Assembly: GCA_001970855.1 (NCBI GenBank)
Contig: LSSN01000002.1
Location: 62,001-126,000 of the forward strand
DNA: 64,000 bases
Direction of reading: 5' to 3'
From: Smittium culicis
Taxonomy: Eukaryota; Kickxellomycota; Harpellomycetes; Harpellales; Legeriomycetaceae
In this document: in pieces, positions 1 through 10,848 of the stretch
Layout: every line of letters begins with the position of its first letter
Numbering within the stretch: the first letter of the stretch is position 1
Program-made: the position numbers and the translations under genes
Notes under the pieces: model-generated
Databases searched by the model: none
What the model was told of the DNA's origin: nothing
What the model saw: the letters and a program-made list of their open reading frames with translations, nothing else

Positions 1-1443
1 CCTAATAGCTCCGGATCTTTTCCACAATACAAATCTGATCCTTTCCAAAATAACAATAACCCAGCGCAGGACAATAATAAAGTTTTACCCAAAAACTTAA
101 GTGATTCTAATCATAACGTTAGCTCTATTAACAATCCAAAAAACCACCTTGATGTTTTGGCTTATGTTACAATGAATAGTCCATCTATCAATAAAACTTC
201 TGCACCAAATAGATTAATGACTCCTATAAAACCTCAAATCGTCCATGATACAACCCCAAGTCGCATTAAACGAAAGCATGATAATATATCTATTCGCCCT
301 GTAGCAATGACTGAGCCAAAAAATAAATCTTTTTCAAGCCAAAAAATCATCCATAATTTTTCAACTACGCCGGTACCAACAAGAAAATCAAATTCATTTA
401 GAAATAAAGCTGGAACGTTGGATAGCAACAGCTTAAACCATAACAGCGACTTAACTCAGTCAGAAGACGAAGAATCATGGCAACGAAGAAGTACAAAAGC
501 CCGTCGTCTTGCTACACAAAATTCTGCAACTCGCTCCCCACTTAAAAGCAACCAATTCAGCAATAATGAAAAAATTTCATACTCTCAAGACCATCCAAAC
601 TCTGCCAACTTTAATAAAAACTTGTTATCCCCAACAATTATAGCAAAGCCTCCAAACTATATGAATGGTATCACTTCACCAAAATATTCTCAAATATATC
701 CTGCCCATCCAGGTCGTATAATTAATGAACAAGAAATTCCTCACGCTTTTCGAAGTGATTTAGCTCCTTCACCTAGAAAAATCCGCCAAAAAGAAATTTT
801 ATCTGATAACCTATCTCAAATATATTGCCCCCTAAATAGCAGCGCCAGACAAACTCAACCAACTTCTGGAAACTCTGAAATATTCAGCCGCTTTTACCAG
901 TCAAAAACCCCACTTCGATTTAAGCAGTCATCCATGCCGAATAATAAAAATATCTCGAGCACTGTTTATATTGATCGAACCTTTCAGAAAACTAACAGCT
1001 TTAACACCCCAACCAGAATACCTAGCCATACTAAAGCCGATATCGGAATCCATCGCGATAATAAATTGCCACCAATAATTAGCCCCTCATATGATCGAAA
1101 CAAGAACTCCGATAATGACCACACTACTAAAAAAAATATTCATAACCCTTTTCTAAATGCGCCAGATCGTGCTCCAGCAAACAAAAGCATCTCGCCTAAC
1201 CCTTTATCAAAACCCAAATTTCTCGCTAATGATAAAATAGAAAGCCATTATACTAACTCGTCCCAAAAAATCCCAGCTTCTGGAAAAAAAAGGTCAATGA
1301 GCAACGCTAATGATCGAGTCGATGGCGATACAACAGAAACGGATGAAGAATGTGTTAACCTACCTCCTTTCTCTCCAATTCCCCTGAATAAAAAACGTAA
1401 TTCTGTCGCCTTTAGTTCTACTCAAAGGGTACGCTGCTACTAG
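1..1443 (+). CDS. Ser/Asn-rich low-complexity protein, 5' partial (probably exon of the gene continuing at 1536)
   Basis: I do not recognise a family. The frame is open from base 1 with no stop before the TAG at 1441-1443, so the start lies left of the window. The first ATG in frame is at 172, but the codons before it have the same Asn/Ser/Pro/Lys-rich composition, so I take base 1 as coding. The product is polar and probably disordered, with an acidic patch TQSEDEESW followed by a basic stretch RRSTKARR, and a motif GDTTETDEE near the end. No signal peptide, membrane segment or folded domain is visible. A GT at 1429 (after AGG) and an AG at 1519-1520 would remove the stop and join this frame, in phase 0, to the next coding region. 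Only 92 bases separate the two frames, too little for a terminator plus promoter, so one spliced gene is the better reading. In that case the last five residues and stop given here are intronic. Confidence 0.7.
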   Translation, partial: PNSSGSFPQYKSDPFQNNNNPAQDNNKVLPKNLSDSNHNVSSINNPKNHLDVLAYVTMNSPSINKTSAPNRLMTPIKPQIVHDTTPSRIKRKHDNISIRPVAMTEPKNKSFSSQKIIHNFSTTPVPTRKSNSFRNKAGTLDSNSLNHNSDLTQSEDEESWQRRSTKARRLATQNSATRSPLKSNQFSNNEKISYSQDHPNSANFNKNLLSPTIIAKPPNYMNGITSPKYSQIYPAHPGRIINEQEIPHAFRSDLAPSPRKIRQKEILSDNLSQIYCPLNSSARQTQPTSGNSEIFSRFYQSKTPLRFKQSSMPNNKNISSTVYIDRTFQKTNSFNTPTRIPSHTKADIGIHRDNKLPPIISPSYDRNKNSDNDHTTKKNIHNPFLNAPDRAPANKSISPNPLSKPKFLANDKIESHYTNSSQKIPASGKKRSMSNANDRVDGDTTETDEECVNLPPFSPIPLNKKRNSVAFSSTQRVRCY

Positions 1444-1535
1444 TTTTAATATGCTTTACATTACCTTTTTGTATTATTTAGATTTAAGTATAAAATGAAT
1501 ATTATATCTTTTCGTTATAGATCTTAAGGTATCCT

Positions 1536-3605
1536 ATGTCTGAAAATATTAGCAGAAAAGCAAACTCTGCAAACTCAGAATTTAATCGAGCTTATATCGA
1601 ATCACCAGCTGCTAGACTATCTTCTAGAAGCAACAATCAACCTGCAATTTCCAATAACTTTCAGTCGCCTTATGATAATATCCCTATTAATAAATCTATC
1701 TTACACTCGCCTACACCAATGCCTCATTTTAGCAAAACTGCCCAATTTTCAACTCCTCAGCATTCTAAAAACGTTGTCAAGATGAAATCCAGGCAGCCAA
1801 GCAGACCTATAGCTACCAACTTTTCGAGTGATGAAGATAGAGCAAGAGTAAAAAATTATATTAACCCGCCTTTACACAACCTCAGAAAAAGCTCTTCTGG
1901 TAAATTTGAGAACAGGAATTATAATGTTAAACCTTCAAACAACTTCACTGAGTCAGATTCTCATCTTAATAGCAATACAAGTAGAATACACACCCGAGTA
2001 TTAAATGGCTCAGAGGATACTTCCTCGGCTCTTGATCCGAGCAGGTATAGTAACCAACCTAAAGTTCATGAAATATACAATGAGCCACAATACTATAAAT
2101 ATCCTGACCATAGCGTGAATTCAAACAATGACACTTTTCTTTCCAACAGAAAATCTGGGAAAAAATACAACACATCAGTTTTAACTCGCAGCAATAGCGG
2201 AGATACAACTGAAACTGATGACGAGTTGGTTACTATTGTTAAAGGATCTTCTGAAAATACACCTTTGTCTAAATATACTCAACCATTTCAAAATGTTATT
2301 AAAGAGGTTAGTAATCCAATAATTATTGATAGGTTTAAACATACTGTCACAGAAAATGTTTATTCGCGTAGTTCCAGAAATAATCAAGATGATCAAATCG
2401 AAATTAAAACTCGAAGTTCAAATAATACTCCTATAAAAAGCCAAAAAATTGGATTCAAACCTTACCAACCGATGCCAACCAACAAATTCGGTCATTATGT
2501 AAAGGGAAATAGAACAAAAACTCCTGGTGAATCAAGTAATAAGTCAAGTATTACTAAAAATCAACTCAAATTAAAAGAAGAAACCTTAGACTCTAATAAT
2601 AAAGATGCCAAAAATTTACAAAAACAAGATAACTCATCTGGCGAATCAACCGAGAATCATTCACCTACTAGAAATAATTCTTCCCATGAGTCTGAATCAG
2701 CTACTAATAATTCAAGAAATCCCGAAAAAGCAATACCCGATTCACCCTCAACTGATAAAAAGCCATATATAAACATTGATGAACCAAATTTCGCGTCTAA
2801 TAGTCCAAGTGATTCATCTAAATTCAATAATTCCTTACCCGATAACCCTGACAATTATATGAATAAGAAAGATTTAACTTCCGGAGTTCCTTCTATAGCA
2901 AAAATAAATACAGATTATATTAAAGATGACATTATTAATCCAGATCTGGATAAAGCAAATAATAGCGCTATACCTTTTGTAGATAAAAATGTCGAACCCA
3001 TTCATATTTCACCAGAATATAAAAACCCATCAAAAGTGCAAAATCAATACCAAACAAGTTCTAATTGCACCAAAAGTAGTAATAATTCCCCTGGACTTAA
3101 AAATAACCAGCCTAACACTACCAACAATCCTGTAAACAAAGAACGTAGTCTAGATCATGAATTACCTAAACCTGAGACTGATTGTAACAATTCACAGTCT
3201 CAAACCCAAAACATTCAACAGAAAACCTGTGGCGATTTAGTTGGAGACAACAACAAAGATAAAAATAACCTGGACAAACTGGTTGATTATTCTTCTGATA
3301 CAGATTCGGAAGAATACATCATTTCCGCTACAAAGACTAATGACTCATTTGAGCAAAACACAGATCCTTCGAACAAAAATTTAAATTTCGATGATTTGAG
3401 CAATGATTCTAATATATCGGGGCTAATTCCTGACGAAAGAAATTTAAATATACACACATTTGACAAATCATGTTCGTCTAAACCTGGAGTAGGAACTTCT
3501 CATAATATTCCAAATTCAAATTTAGCAGCTAGTTCTTCGAAATTGGTTAAGAAAGAAGTTACTAGCGAACAATTCTTTGAATCAAAAAACAACCCATTCT
3601 GTTGA
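1536..3605 (+). CDS. Ser/Asn-rich low-complexity protein, 689 aa (probably the 3' exon of the same gene)
   Basis: A long open frame from ATG 1536 to TGA 3603-3605, of 689 residues if the ATG is used. It has no recognisable domain. It is dominated by Asn, Ser, Lys, Asp and Pro, with acidic clusters (SSDTDSEEY near the C-terminus) and several SP/TP sites. It carries GDTTETDDE at about residue 221, nearly identical to the motif at the end of the preceding frame. That suggests either an internal repeat of one protein or a tandem paralogue. Reading back from the ATG, the frame stays open to an acceptor TTATAG at 1515-1520, and the joined protein would read SSTQR-ILRYP-MSEN across the junction. If spliced, coding starts at 1521. 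The long open frame with sustained composition makes it very likely real; its function is unknown. Confidence 0.8.
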   Translation: MSENISRKANSANSEFNRAYIESPAARLSSRSNNQPAISNNFQSPYDNIPINKSILHSPTPMPHFSKTAQFSTPQHSKNVVKMKSRQPSRPIATNFSSDEDRARVKNYINPPLHNLRKSSSGKFENRNYNVKPSNNFTESDSHLNSNTSRIHTRVLNGSEDTSSALDPSRYSNQPKVHEIYNEPQYYKYPDHSVNSNNDTFLSNRKSGKKYNTSVLTRSNSGDTTETDDELVTIVKGSSENTPLSKYTQPFQNVIKEVSNPIIIDRFKHTVTENVYSRSSRNNQDDQIEIKTRSSNNTPIKSQKIGFKPYQPMPTNKFGHYVKGNRTKTPGESSNKSSITKNQLKLKEETLDSNNKDAKNLQKQDNSSGESTENHSPTRNNSSHESESATNNSRNPEKAIPDSPSTDKKPYINIDEPNFASNSPSDSSKFNNSLPDNPDNYMNKKDLTSGVPSIAKINTDYIKDDIINPDLDKANNSAIPFVDKNVEPIHISPEYKNPSKVQNQYQTSSNCTKSSNNSPGLKNNQPNTTNNPVNKERSLDHELPKPETDCNNSQSQTQNIQQKTCGDLVGDNNKDKNNLDKLVDYSSDTDSEEYIISATKTNDSFEQNTDPSNKNLNFDDLSNDSNISGLIPDERNLNIHTFDKSCSSKPGVGTSHNIPNSNLAASSSKLVKKEVTSEQFFESKNNPFC

Positions 3606-4640
3606 TAATTCCTTTATACATTGAAAAATAAAACTTTTATAATTCTGATAGAGAAAAAAATATATTATTATATATTCAGATATATATACTTTTTTTTTAT
3701 TAATATTTTTTTTCTAATGCATTGTTTTTAACTTTTTGTAATTTTTCATGTTAACTGTTCTATTTTCTGCAAATATATACATACACATTACAACTTCATC
3801 TTTTTTTTTCTAGGATGGATTCATTGTATGAGAAATAATTGCAAAGTAAAAAAAAAAGGATATAAAGCAAAAGGCGGATTTTATACCATGCGAATATATA
3901 TGAATTCCAGAAATTTGCAAAATAAAAAACGAATTTTCTTTGTACAGGATATTTTGTTAAAATATGTATACGTAATATTCTTAAGATGAGCGTAGGATTA
4001 TTTTTTCTTAGCAACGCATTTACCAATATGAACCAAAATACCTGTTGGAATGTTATCGAGCGTTCTACTTGATGCGTTATTCTAATGAAATTCAAAAAAA
4101 TTAAAATTATGGCTTAAGAGCAGTAGGATAAATTTAATAGAAAAAGATTTGATTTTTTCAAAGTAATCATGCATATATTTTTGAAAGCATTCATCTAGTT
4201 GAGGACGTGGAGTGTGGAGTATTAGCACTTTCCGTTAATGAATCACTAAACATGCGTGATTGGATACTGTTTTTTTTAATTATTAATGGTAGAAAGCTTC
4301 TAAAGCTTTCCATATTTATACTTGGTGGCGGAGCGTAAAAACATTTATAATACAAAAAAAAATAAAAAATTTCCCTTTATTTATGTGTAGTGGAACAATA
4401 GAACTGTGACGATTTTGGGCTAAAAATACCCGTGTGTATTATACACGATGTGAAATTAAAAAAATTTCATCTATTGAGCAAGCAAACAAAAAGCTGCTAA
4501 TTTAAAAAGTAAAAATTAAATACAAACAACTTTTTCTTTTTCCAAATTTACCTTGGAATATGTACATAATACAGACTTTAGTAATAAATAAATATGAAAA
4601 TCAGAGTTTTTTTTCGTTCTATTTATTTAAAAAAAACTAT
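3606..4640. other. Convergent intergenic spacer
   Basis: About 1 kb between two converging genes. It holds T- and A-rich runs suitable for 3' ends on both sides and a slightly GC-richer patch at about 4190-4450, including a small inverted repeat around 4430-4450 (GTGTAT/ATACAC). A 99-residue minus-strand frame at 3796-4095 is Phe/Ile/Leu-rich, as random AT-rich DNA would be, and I do not accept it as a gene. No tRNA-like structure was recognised. Confidence 0.5.
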
Positions 4641-7600
4641 TTAACGAAACGTATAATCTAGCCAAGTACTGGTTGCAGATGAGAGTTTAGATTTTTCAAA
4701 GTTAGTGTATTTCTGGATTTTAAACGGCCTATCAAATTCAAGGCCAAGAAGTGACGGTTCGAGCTCACTGATGACATTTTTGACTGTCGATACTTTAGAG
4801 TTAGTGCCGAAAAAATCGTTTTGAAAAACTTCGATAGGCTGGAGCTTGTATAGCCTGTAGGAAAAATTGGCGAATGAATGAGCGTCATCGTCGGTAATTA
4901 GTTTGGGCTCGATGTTTTTTTCAGTAAAAACTTGGTCAATTAAATTTTCGTCTTGCATGTCTGGTTTTTGTTCGACTATTGCTAGTTTAGATGGGTTAGT
5001 TTGTAAACCTTCTGAGCTACTCTTGCGCTTTAATGCAGATAAATCGATTTCTGCATTTGGTGATGAATTTTTTTTTTTGCCGAAATATGGCAAGTGTGAG
5101 ATAGGATATGTTTTGCTTTTAAATAGTTTAGGGAAGAGTCCAAGGATAGATTTATGCATCCTATCAAGAGCAGTGACGCTAGATGACACTGATGGAATAC
5201 TGGAGGTATGACGATTTTTGTACGACTTTGGTGCTGCTGACACTTCATAAAAAAGTTTGTTGCTGCCAGCATTAGAGATTGGAGAGGCGTTTATCTTATC
5301 AGTTTGAAAAAGTTCAACAGGATATACATGATCATTTGATTGAACAATAATATTCTTTGAGCGCTCAATCGTGTTAGGAGTTTTTGGCTCAAAAGAGATA
5401 ATACTGCTATCAAAGAGATTTTTCTTTTTGTTATATTTAAAAGAAAAGAAGCTAAAAAAGCCCTTACTTTTATTGAAAAAAAAGGATTCGTCAATGCTTT
5501 TTGCTTGATGAGATTTAGTTTCTTTATTAGTATTGTTATTAGGGGGTTCAGTTTTGCTAATATTTTCAGTATCAAGGGACTCTACTTCGTTGATATTATC
5601 AGTTTCGTAGGGCTCAGCTTTGTTGATAATATCAGTATCGTAGGACTCAGCTTCAATGATCTTATCAGTTTCGTAGTGCTCAGCTTCGATGTTATTTTCA
5701 GATATGTGTGACTCGATTTTGTTGTTACTATTTATAGATGAAGGTTTTGAATGTTCATGACTGGACTTTGTAGAATTTTTATTTTCGTTTGCGAGATTAG
5801 GAGTAGACCATGATCGCTTTGGATTCAGCTTTTTGCATAATTTATCTTTGTTAGAAAGGGTATCATTAGGGTGTAAGGGATCTTGAAGCGTTTTTCTGTT
5901 ATTTACATTATTGCTTTTGGAATTTTGAGAGTTGTATAAATTTAAAGGATATAATTCAGGTGACTTAGCCTTGCTGGTACTATAAGCGATAGAGCCTTCA
6001 GAAACGTTTGTTTTGTGGCCACAGTTTTCTTTGATTTTATTTTGAATGCTTTGATTGATGAAAGGGCCTATTTTTAGCAGTGATGGGTTGTTAATGCCTG
6101 AATGGGCTTCAGACTCAATAGCTAAGGCCATAGTTTCGTGGTTTTCGATACCAACCATCTTTACTAGGCTTGATTTATCATCTGTTGAAATTTGGAACCA
6201 GTCTGAATTATTTACAAAGCCTTCAAATAAATTGTTAAATGTTTCTGGGGCGTCAAACATAGGCATATGACCTGCATCATATATAGTGGCATAGAGGGCA
6301 TCTAAATGTTGTGCCAAATTGCGGCAATAAGATGACCTAATTACATTATCTTTAGATCCATGGATAACCATAAATTTTGTATTAGGGTTTCTTACAACAA
6401 TAAGCTTGGTCTCATCATAGCTGAGATTGTGGCCTACTGCAGCAGTTAGCTGGTAGACGTCACCAACATGTTGTTTAAGCCCTTTAAAAATGCTCATTCT
6501 AGACAATCTGTTGTATCCATTGCTTTTTTTATCAGTTGGCAAATTTAATTTAGTTAAACTTTCAGCAGTTAAATTACTGTCTTTTTGAAGCTTAAAAGAA
6601 CTTTTCTTAGTTAAAGTTGAAGAAACTCTTCGGGTGAGGGTATAGCGGTTGGTCTTTATGGGACGAGCTGTTATATGCTTAAATATCAAAGGGTTGGGGG
6701 GCTCAAAATTTTCTACTGGTTGATCTTTAATAGTTTTGGGTAGCGTTAATGAGTTCAGGTTAGAAATGAAAGAGTCTACAAAGCTACTATCGTTTGATTT
6801 GGCTAAAATAGTGCTGACATTACTTGTATTCGTCATAGTTTCATTTTCGTCACTAGCTTCATTAACTGACGGATATATATTTAGTTTGGTTGACAAAGTA
6901 CTAGAATCGATACTTTTTTCACATTTATAGTCAGAAGTGACGTTATTGGGGTTATTTATTGCTGTCTTATTAAATTCATAATCATCATTTATTAGGCGGT
7001 GTATTTTTTCGGGAGGATTATCATTAGAAGATATTTTGTATTTACTCAAATCATTATTTTGAGTATGTGGTTCAGGGTAAATTTCTAATTTTTGAGGGTG
7101 AATTAAATTAGGGCTAGAAGTACATTTAAGGTATGAGGAATTAATTCTTGTATTTAATGTATTGTTGTAGCTGTAAGACCTTTTGACTGATTTAGACTTC
7201 AAGTTTTTAGGGAAATTGTTTAAATTCGAGCTACGGCGTCTAGTTTTTGGGTATTTTTTTGAGTTAGCGGTACTACTGAGAGATTTTTTCCTATCAAAAG
7301 GTGTATCAGTTTTCAACAAGTCAGAAATTTTAGTAGAGTGGGAAGATTTATCGGCGGCAATATTTTTTTTGATGGCTTTAAAGACGGCGAATATTACGTG
7401 TCTATTAAGGTAATCGAAATGTTTATCGTCGTTATCGTCGTAGCCAGAAAAGTATTTTTTGAGATCAAATTTTTCATTTAGCCAACTCTTGGTGAAAACT
7501 ACATCAATGAGAGGTTCAATATTACCATTAAAAAAAGAGAGACCATTAAGGGCAAAGAAGAAGCCTTTTTTAGTTGGTAGTATTCCAATTGAACTTTGGT

Positions 7601-8502
7601 ATGTATTAACTAAGGTTACAGTTTTGAACAGGGTGTAGTTTTGAAAGCATGGGGCACCTTTATTTTTATTTGAATTCAAGTTTAGGTTTTGGTTTTGGTT
7701 TTGGTTTTGGTTTGAGGAAGAAAGGGAGGGGGAATTGGTGGGCGAATTTGGGGTGGAAGTATTTTGAAAATCGTGTAAATGGTCTTTATTGAGAAACTGT
7801 AATAAAGCGTGTTCTATTGGGAAGAATTTCCCGGTCTTTGTTGAAAAAAAGTAAGTAGCTAGTAGACACATTTTTTGAACGATCATTCCTCCGAGGGAAA
7901 CACCGAGCAAATGGACGTTTTGAGTCCAATCTAAATGCTTTAAAAGTAGCAGGGAGTCTACTGCCATTTCAGTTGTGTTATAAGGACCTTTTCCTATGGA
8001 GGATCTACCGCTTCCTCTATTATCAAAAACGCATATTTGGTACTCGGGGTTTTTCGATAATGTTTGGGTTTGAATTTTCCAAAAGTCGGTCGAGCCAAGC
8101 ATTCCTAAAATTTCAATTAGAGAGAAAAAAAAGAGAGAGATTAGCAAGCGAATGAGGCTAGAACACAATTGGATAAATATTGAGAGAATGGTGAATAAAG
8201 TAAAAAAAATTACCCATTACTAGAAAAAGTTTTTTAGGGCCATTCCCATATACTTCGTAGTAAATCTTTATATTTCTGTTTCCAGAAGAATTTCTGCTCA
8301 CATCGCAGTAGCCTTTGGAGTGTACATCTTTAGTTTTAATCCAGCTTTCGACGAGGCATAATAGGCGGGAGCGCTTTTTTCTGCTTAGTTCGTTGAAGGT
8401 TTTGGGTATTTGAGTTTGAATGTTTGGGGTGTCTTCTGGGGTGTTGGTGTTTTGGTTGAGGAATTTTGGGAATAAAAAGGACAAGGTATTTGCTCTTGAC
8501 AT
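4641..8502 (-). CDS. Alpha/beta hydrolase with large low-complexity insertion and tail, 1250 aa, two exons
   Basis: Exons are 8502-8214 and 8104-4641. The 109-base intron has donor GTAATT, acceptor TTTTAG and a CTAAT branch-like site, and it splits a Gly codon. I chose ATG 8502; the longer frame to 8514 starts with TTG. The fold signature is clear: LFLVMGMLGSTDFW (first strand and oxyanion loop), VFDNRGSGRSS, nucleophile elbow HLLGVSLGGM (Ser166), acid strand FMVIHGSKDNVI (Asp682) and AGHMPMFDAPETF (His709). The family is normally about 300 residues. Here a short NQ-rich insert (about 212-245) and a basic, Ser/Asn-rich insert (about 345-640) separate the elbow from the Asp, and about 500 disordered residues follow the His. 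An 11-residue tandem repeat lies at about 894-949. The substrate cannot be told (lipase, esterase or other serine hydrolase). With the triad intact it is probably an active enzyme. Confidence 0.88.
5547..5711 (-). repeat. Tandem 33-bp coding repeat, five units
   Basis: Units start near 5547, 5580, 5613, 5646 and 5679, each 33 bases, the outer two most diverged. They encode 11-residue units of the type (E/K)AE.Y(E/D)TD.I(I/N) in the hydrolase tail. The period is a multiple of three, so copy-number change keeps the frame. Confidence 0.8.
7680..7712 (-). repeat. Hexanucleotide microsatellite coding Asn-Gln repeats
   Basis: A run of GGTTTT units on the plus strand (CAAAAC-type on the coding strand) gives NQNQNQNQN inside the hydrolase, in the loop region after the nucleophile elbow. 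It is likely length-polymorphic in steps of two residues. Confidence 0.75.
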
Positions 8503-9129
8503 ATCCTTTTTCAAGCTATTGGAGCACCTTTTGGGATAAATGAGAGGCGATGATTTTTGGCTGGGAAAGTAGTATAAACTTTAGGAATTCCATTTAATTT
8601 GGAGAAATAGATTAGGTTTGGGCTAATAAGGGGACCCATTCAAAGCGAAATATAATAGTAAAATTTTGCCTGTGCTTATTCTTAATATTTGTTTTCGCCT
8701 GTATATAATATCTAGTGATTTAGAGCTAGAGGAACCCTGCATGCTTTGTTTGTTTGCGCATTTAAAGTATAAATGGTAATGTGAGCGTAATATAGCGCCT
8801 TCACTTCCTTTTTTTTTCCGGAATTGGGAAATGTGGACAATAAAATCGCATCATGCTTGTTTTTTTTTTATCGATAGTAATTTTTCTAGGCACATTATTA
8901 ATTGCTGCAATAATATACAAAAAATTATATAAAAAGCCACCTTTTTTCCTCCATCTTTCCTGCGGAATCATTTAATGCGGACTAAGAGCCAACCTATCAC
9001 TTACTAAACCCTGCCAATGGGCATTACCATCTCTATTTATGATTTCTCAATTTGCTCCCCAATTGACTGGCGCTTATTGGCCACAAAGGCAAATAAACAG
9101 CTATTTGCTTTTTTGGCACGAGTATCTAA
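8503..9129. other. Upstream region of the hydrolase gene, no gene seen
   Basis: About 0.6 kb 5' of the minus-strand hydrolase, slightly richer in GC than the surrounding desert. It presumably contains the promoter. I see no clear TATA box, tRNA or credible open frame. It is bounded on the right by a MITE. Confidence 0.4.
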
Positions 9130-9317
9130 CCATTTCCCGGGCAGCAGACTGTTTTTGATCACCCAAATAAAGCCAACTTTGATCCAACAATTAACTTTAA
9201 TCACGTATATTATTCATTTATTGGTATATATAAGAGTAACAGCAAATAATAGATTTGCTTAAAAATCATAAACGAATCATAAACTTGATTTATTTGAAAC
9301 TGTTAAGCGGGAAAGGG
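9130..9317 (-). mobile_element. MITE subfamily A, reverse copy
   Basis: 188 bases. It begins CCATTTCCCGGG after CTAA (9126-9129) and ends CGGGAAAGGG before ATAA (9318-9321). On the reverse strand the body matches the other A copies (TTTGCT hairpin, ACCAATAAATGA, TTGGCT, GATCAAAAACAGTCT). A 19-base palindrome AGCAAATAATAGATTTGCT lies at 9241-9259. Confidence 0.75.
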
Positions 9318-9368
9318 ATAATAATGTTTGTAAAAGTTATTTTTATAATTAAAATTAATATTCATTAG

Positions 9369-9531
9369 CCCTTTCCCGTCCAACACTCTTATAATACTGA
9401 ATTTATTGATTCGTTTAAGATTTGCTGTTAAAATGCTTTTACCCAATATTTCTTAAGGATTCGGAATGATAATACTTGAGCTCAGTTGGCTATATTTGGA
9501 AGGTCAAAAATTGCCTAAGCCATTGAAAGGG
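9369..9531 (+). mobile_element. MITE subfamily A, forward copy, slightly shortened
   Basis: Begins CCCTTTCCCGTCCAACACTC after TTAG and ends TGAAAGGG before TTAA (9532-9535). It is 163 bases, about 25 shorter than its relatives, so it carries an internal deletion. It sits 51 bases from the reverse copy at 9130-9317. Confidence 0.75.
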
Positions 9532-9535
9532 TTAA

Positions 9536-10848
9536 CAACCGAAATACACATGAATTTTCATTTAGAATACTACTAAATGAGTATTTTTTAATATTATTTT
9601 GAAAAGTTGAAAATAAAAAACCTGGACTCAGATGTAATTTGGGTAAGAGAAAGGTTCTATCAGGAACTTTTTTTTTAAAAAAAATAAAAAAAATAAAAAA
9701 AAATCCACTCGTATAATTCCACTAGAACTAATTACCTATTCCTATTGACTATACTGAATATTTCTGGAAATAATATCGTTGCTTTTTTAAAAAAAAGTTC
9801 AAATAGGAAATAAAATTAACTTAAAACCAAAGATTTACTGCTATACTGCTTATTGACTATCTAATTTTTTGAGATACAGTCTAAAATCAAAAAATATATA
9901 TATAATAATAATAATAACTTGGTCAATGTATTATTATTTCTCAATTCTTTTAATAAAGAATCAAATTTTAGTTTAAACCAAATATATGATTAAAAAATTT
10001 CAGCTGAGTAAAAAAAATAAATCTTATGGATACATTTACATTAATGTATTACATATAAACAATTAAAAATTGACTATATTATAAAGCGATTGGTTTAAAT
10101 GAATATTTCTTTATATGAGCCAAATAAAATCCGTTGGTTAATTTTTTCGCTAAAAGTAGTTATTGAGTACATACATTAGTGGAATTAATTCATTATTAGA
10201 TTTTTTTTTTATATTTTGTTATTTCATAATAAATTTATGTTGAAAAAGCATTTAAACTAAGCTCAATTTTATACTTTTCGCTTTTTTTTTCTAGCTAAAT
10301 ATTTTACTTTATTTTTTCTACACTCTATTAGTTATTTTATATAAAAATAACTAAATTACAACAATATACAAGACTGAATTTTAATTAAAATGAGGCCAGC
10401 TTAATTAAACTAAATCAGTGTACTTGTATAAAGTTCCCTGTGGTGATAGAAGTTCTTTAAATAACTTTTACATTGAACATAGCCCTATGGAATTAACTAT
10501 TAATTTCTTTTTTGTTATATTAATGAGAAAGTTATAGATGTCCTGTGAATTAAAGAGGGCATAATATAAGATACGAATAACAGTGAAATTTTTGAGATTT
10601 ACTCTTATTTTTTTTCTTTTTATCCCAATTTTTAAAAATTTATAAAAGTAAAATCAAACTATTTTTCTATTTGAATAAATAAATTGAAAGAAAAAGACTC
10701 AAAGATTTTTCCTAGGTTGTCGCATTTTATGAGAGATATTTAATTAACATACCCTTAAAATATACTATTTCTATTAAAAAATTACAAACTATGTTTTAAA
10801 AGAAGCTTATACCTAAAGAAAATTAAATTTTCTCTCTCTTCTTCACAT
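9536..10848. other. AT-rich spacer, nothing recognised
   Basis: Homopolymer-rich, very AT-rich sequence with stops in all frames. No gene, RNA or repeat was identified. Confidence 0.5.

Noticed and set aside
3796..4095. 99-residue minus-strand frame between the first two genes
   Set aside because: Phe/Ile/Leu/Tyr-rich composition as in random AT-rich DNA, no domain, and it sits between converging 3' ends.
9017..9262. 81-residue plus-strand frame
   Set aside because: Its second half lies in a MITE read in reverse; no other support.
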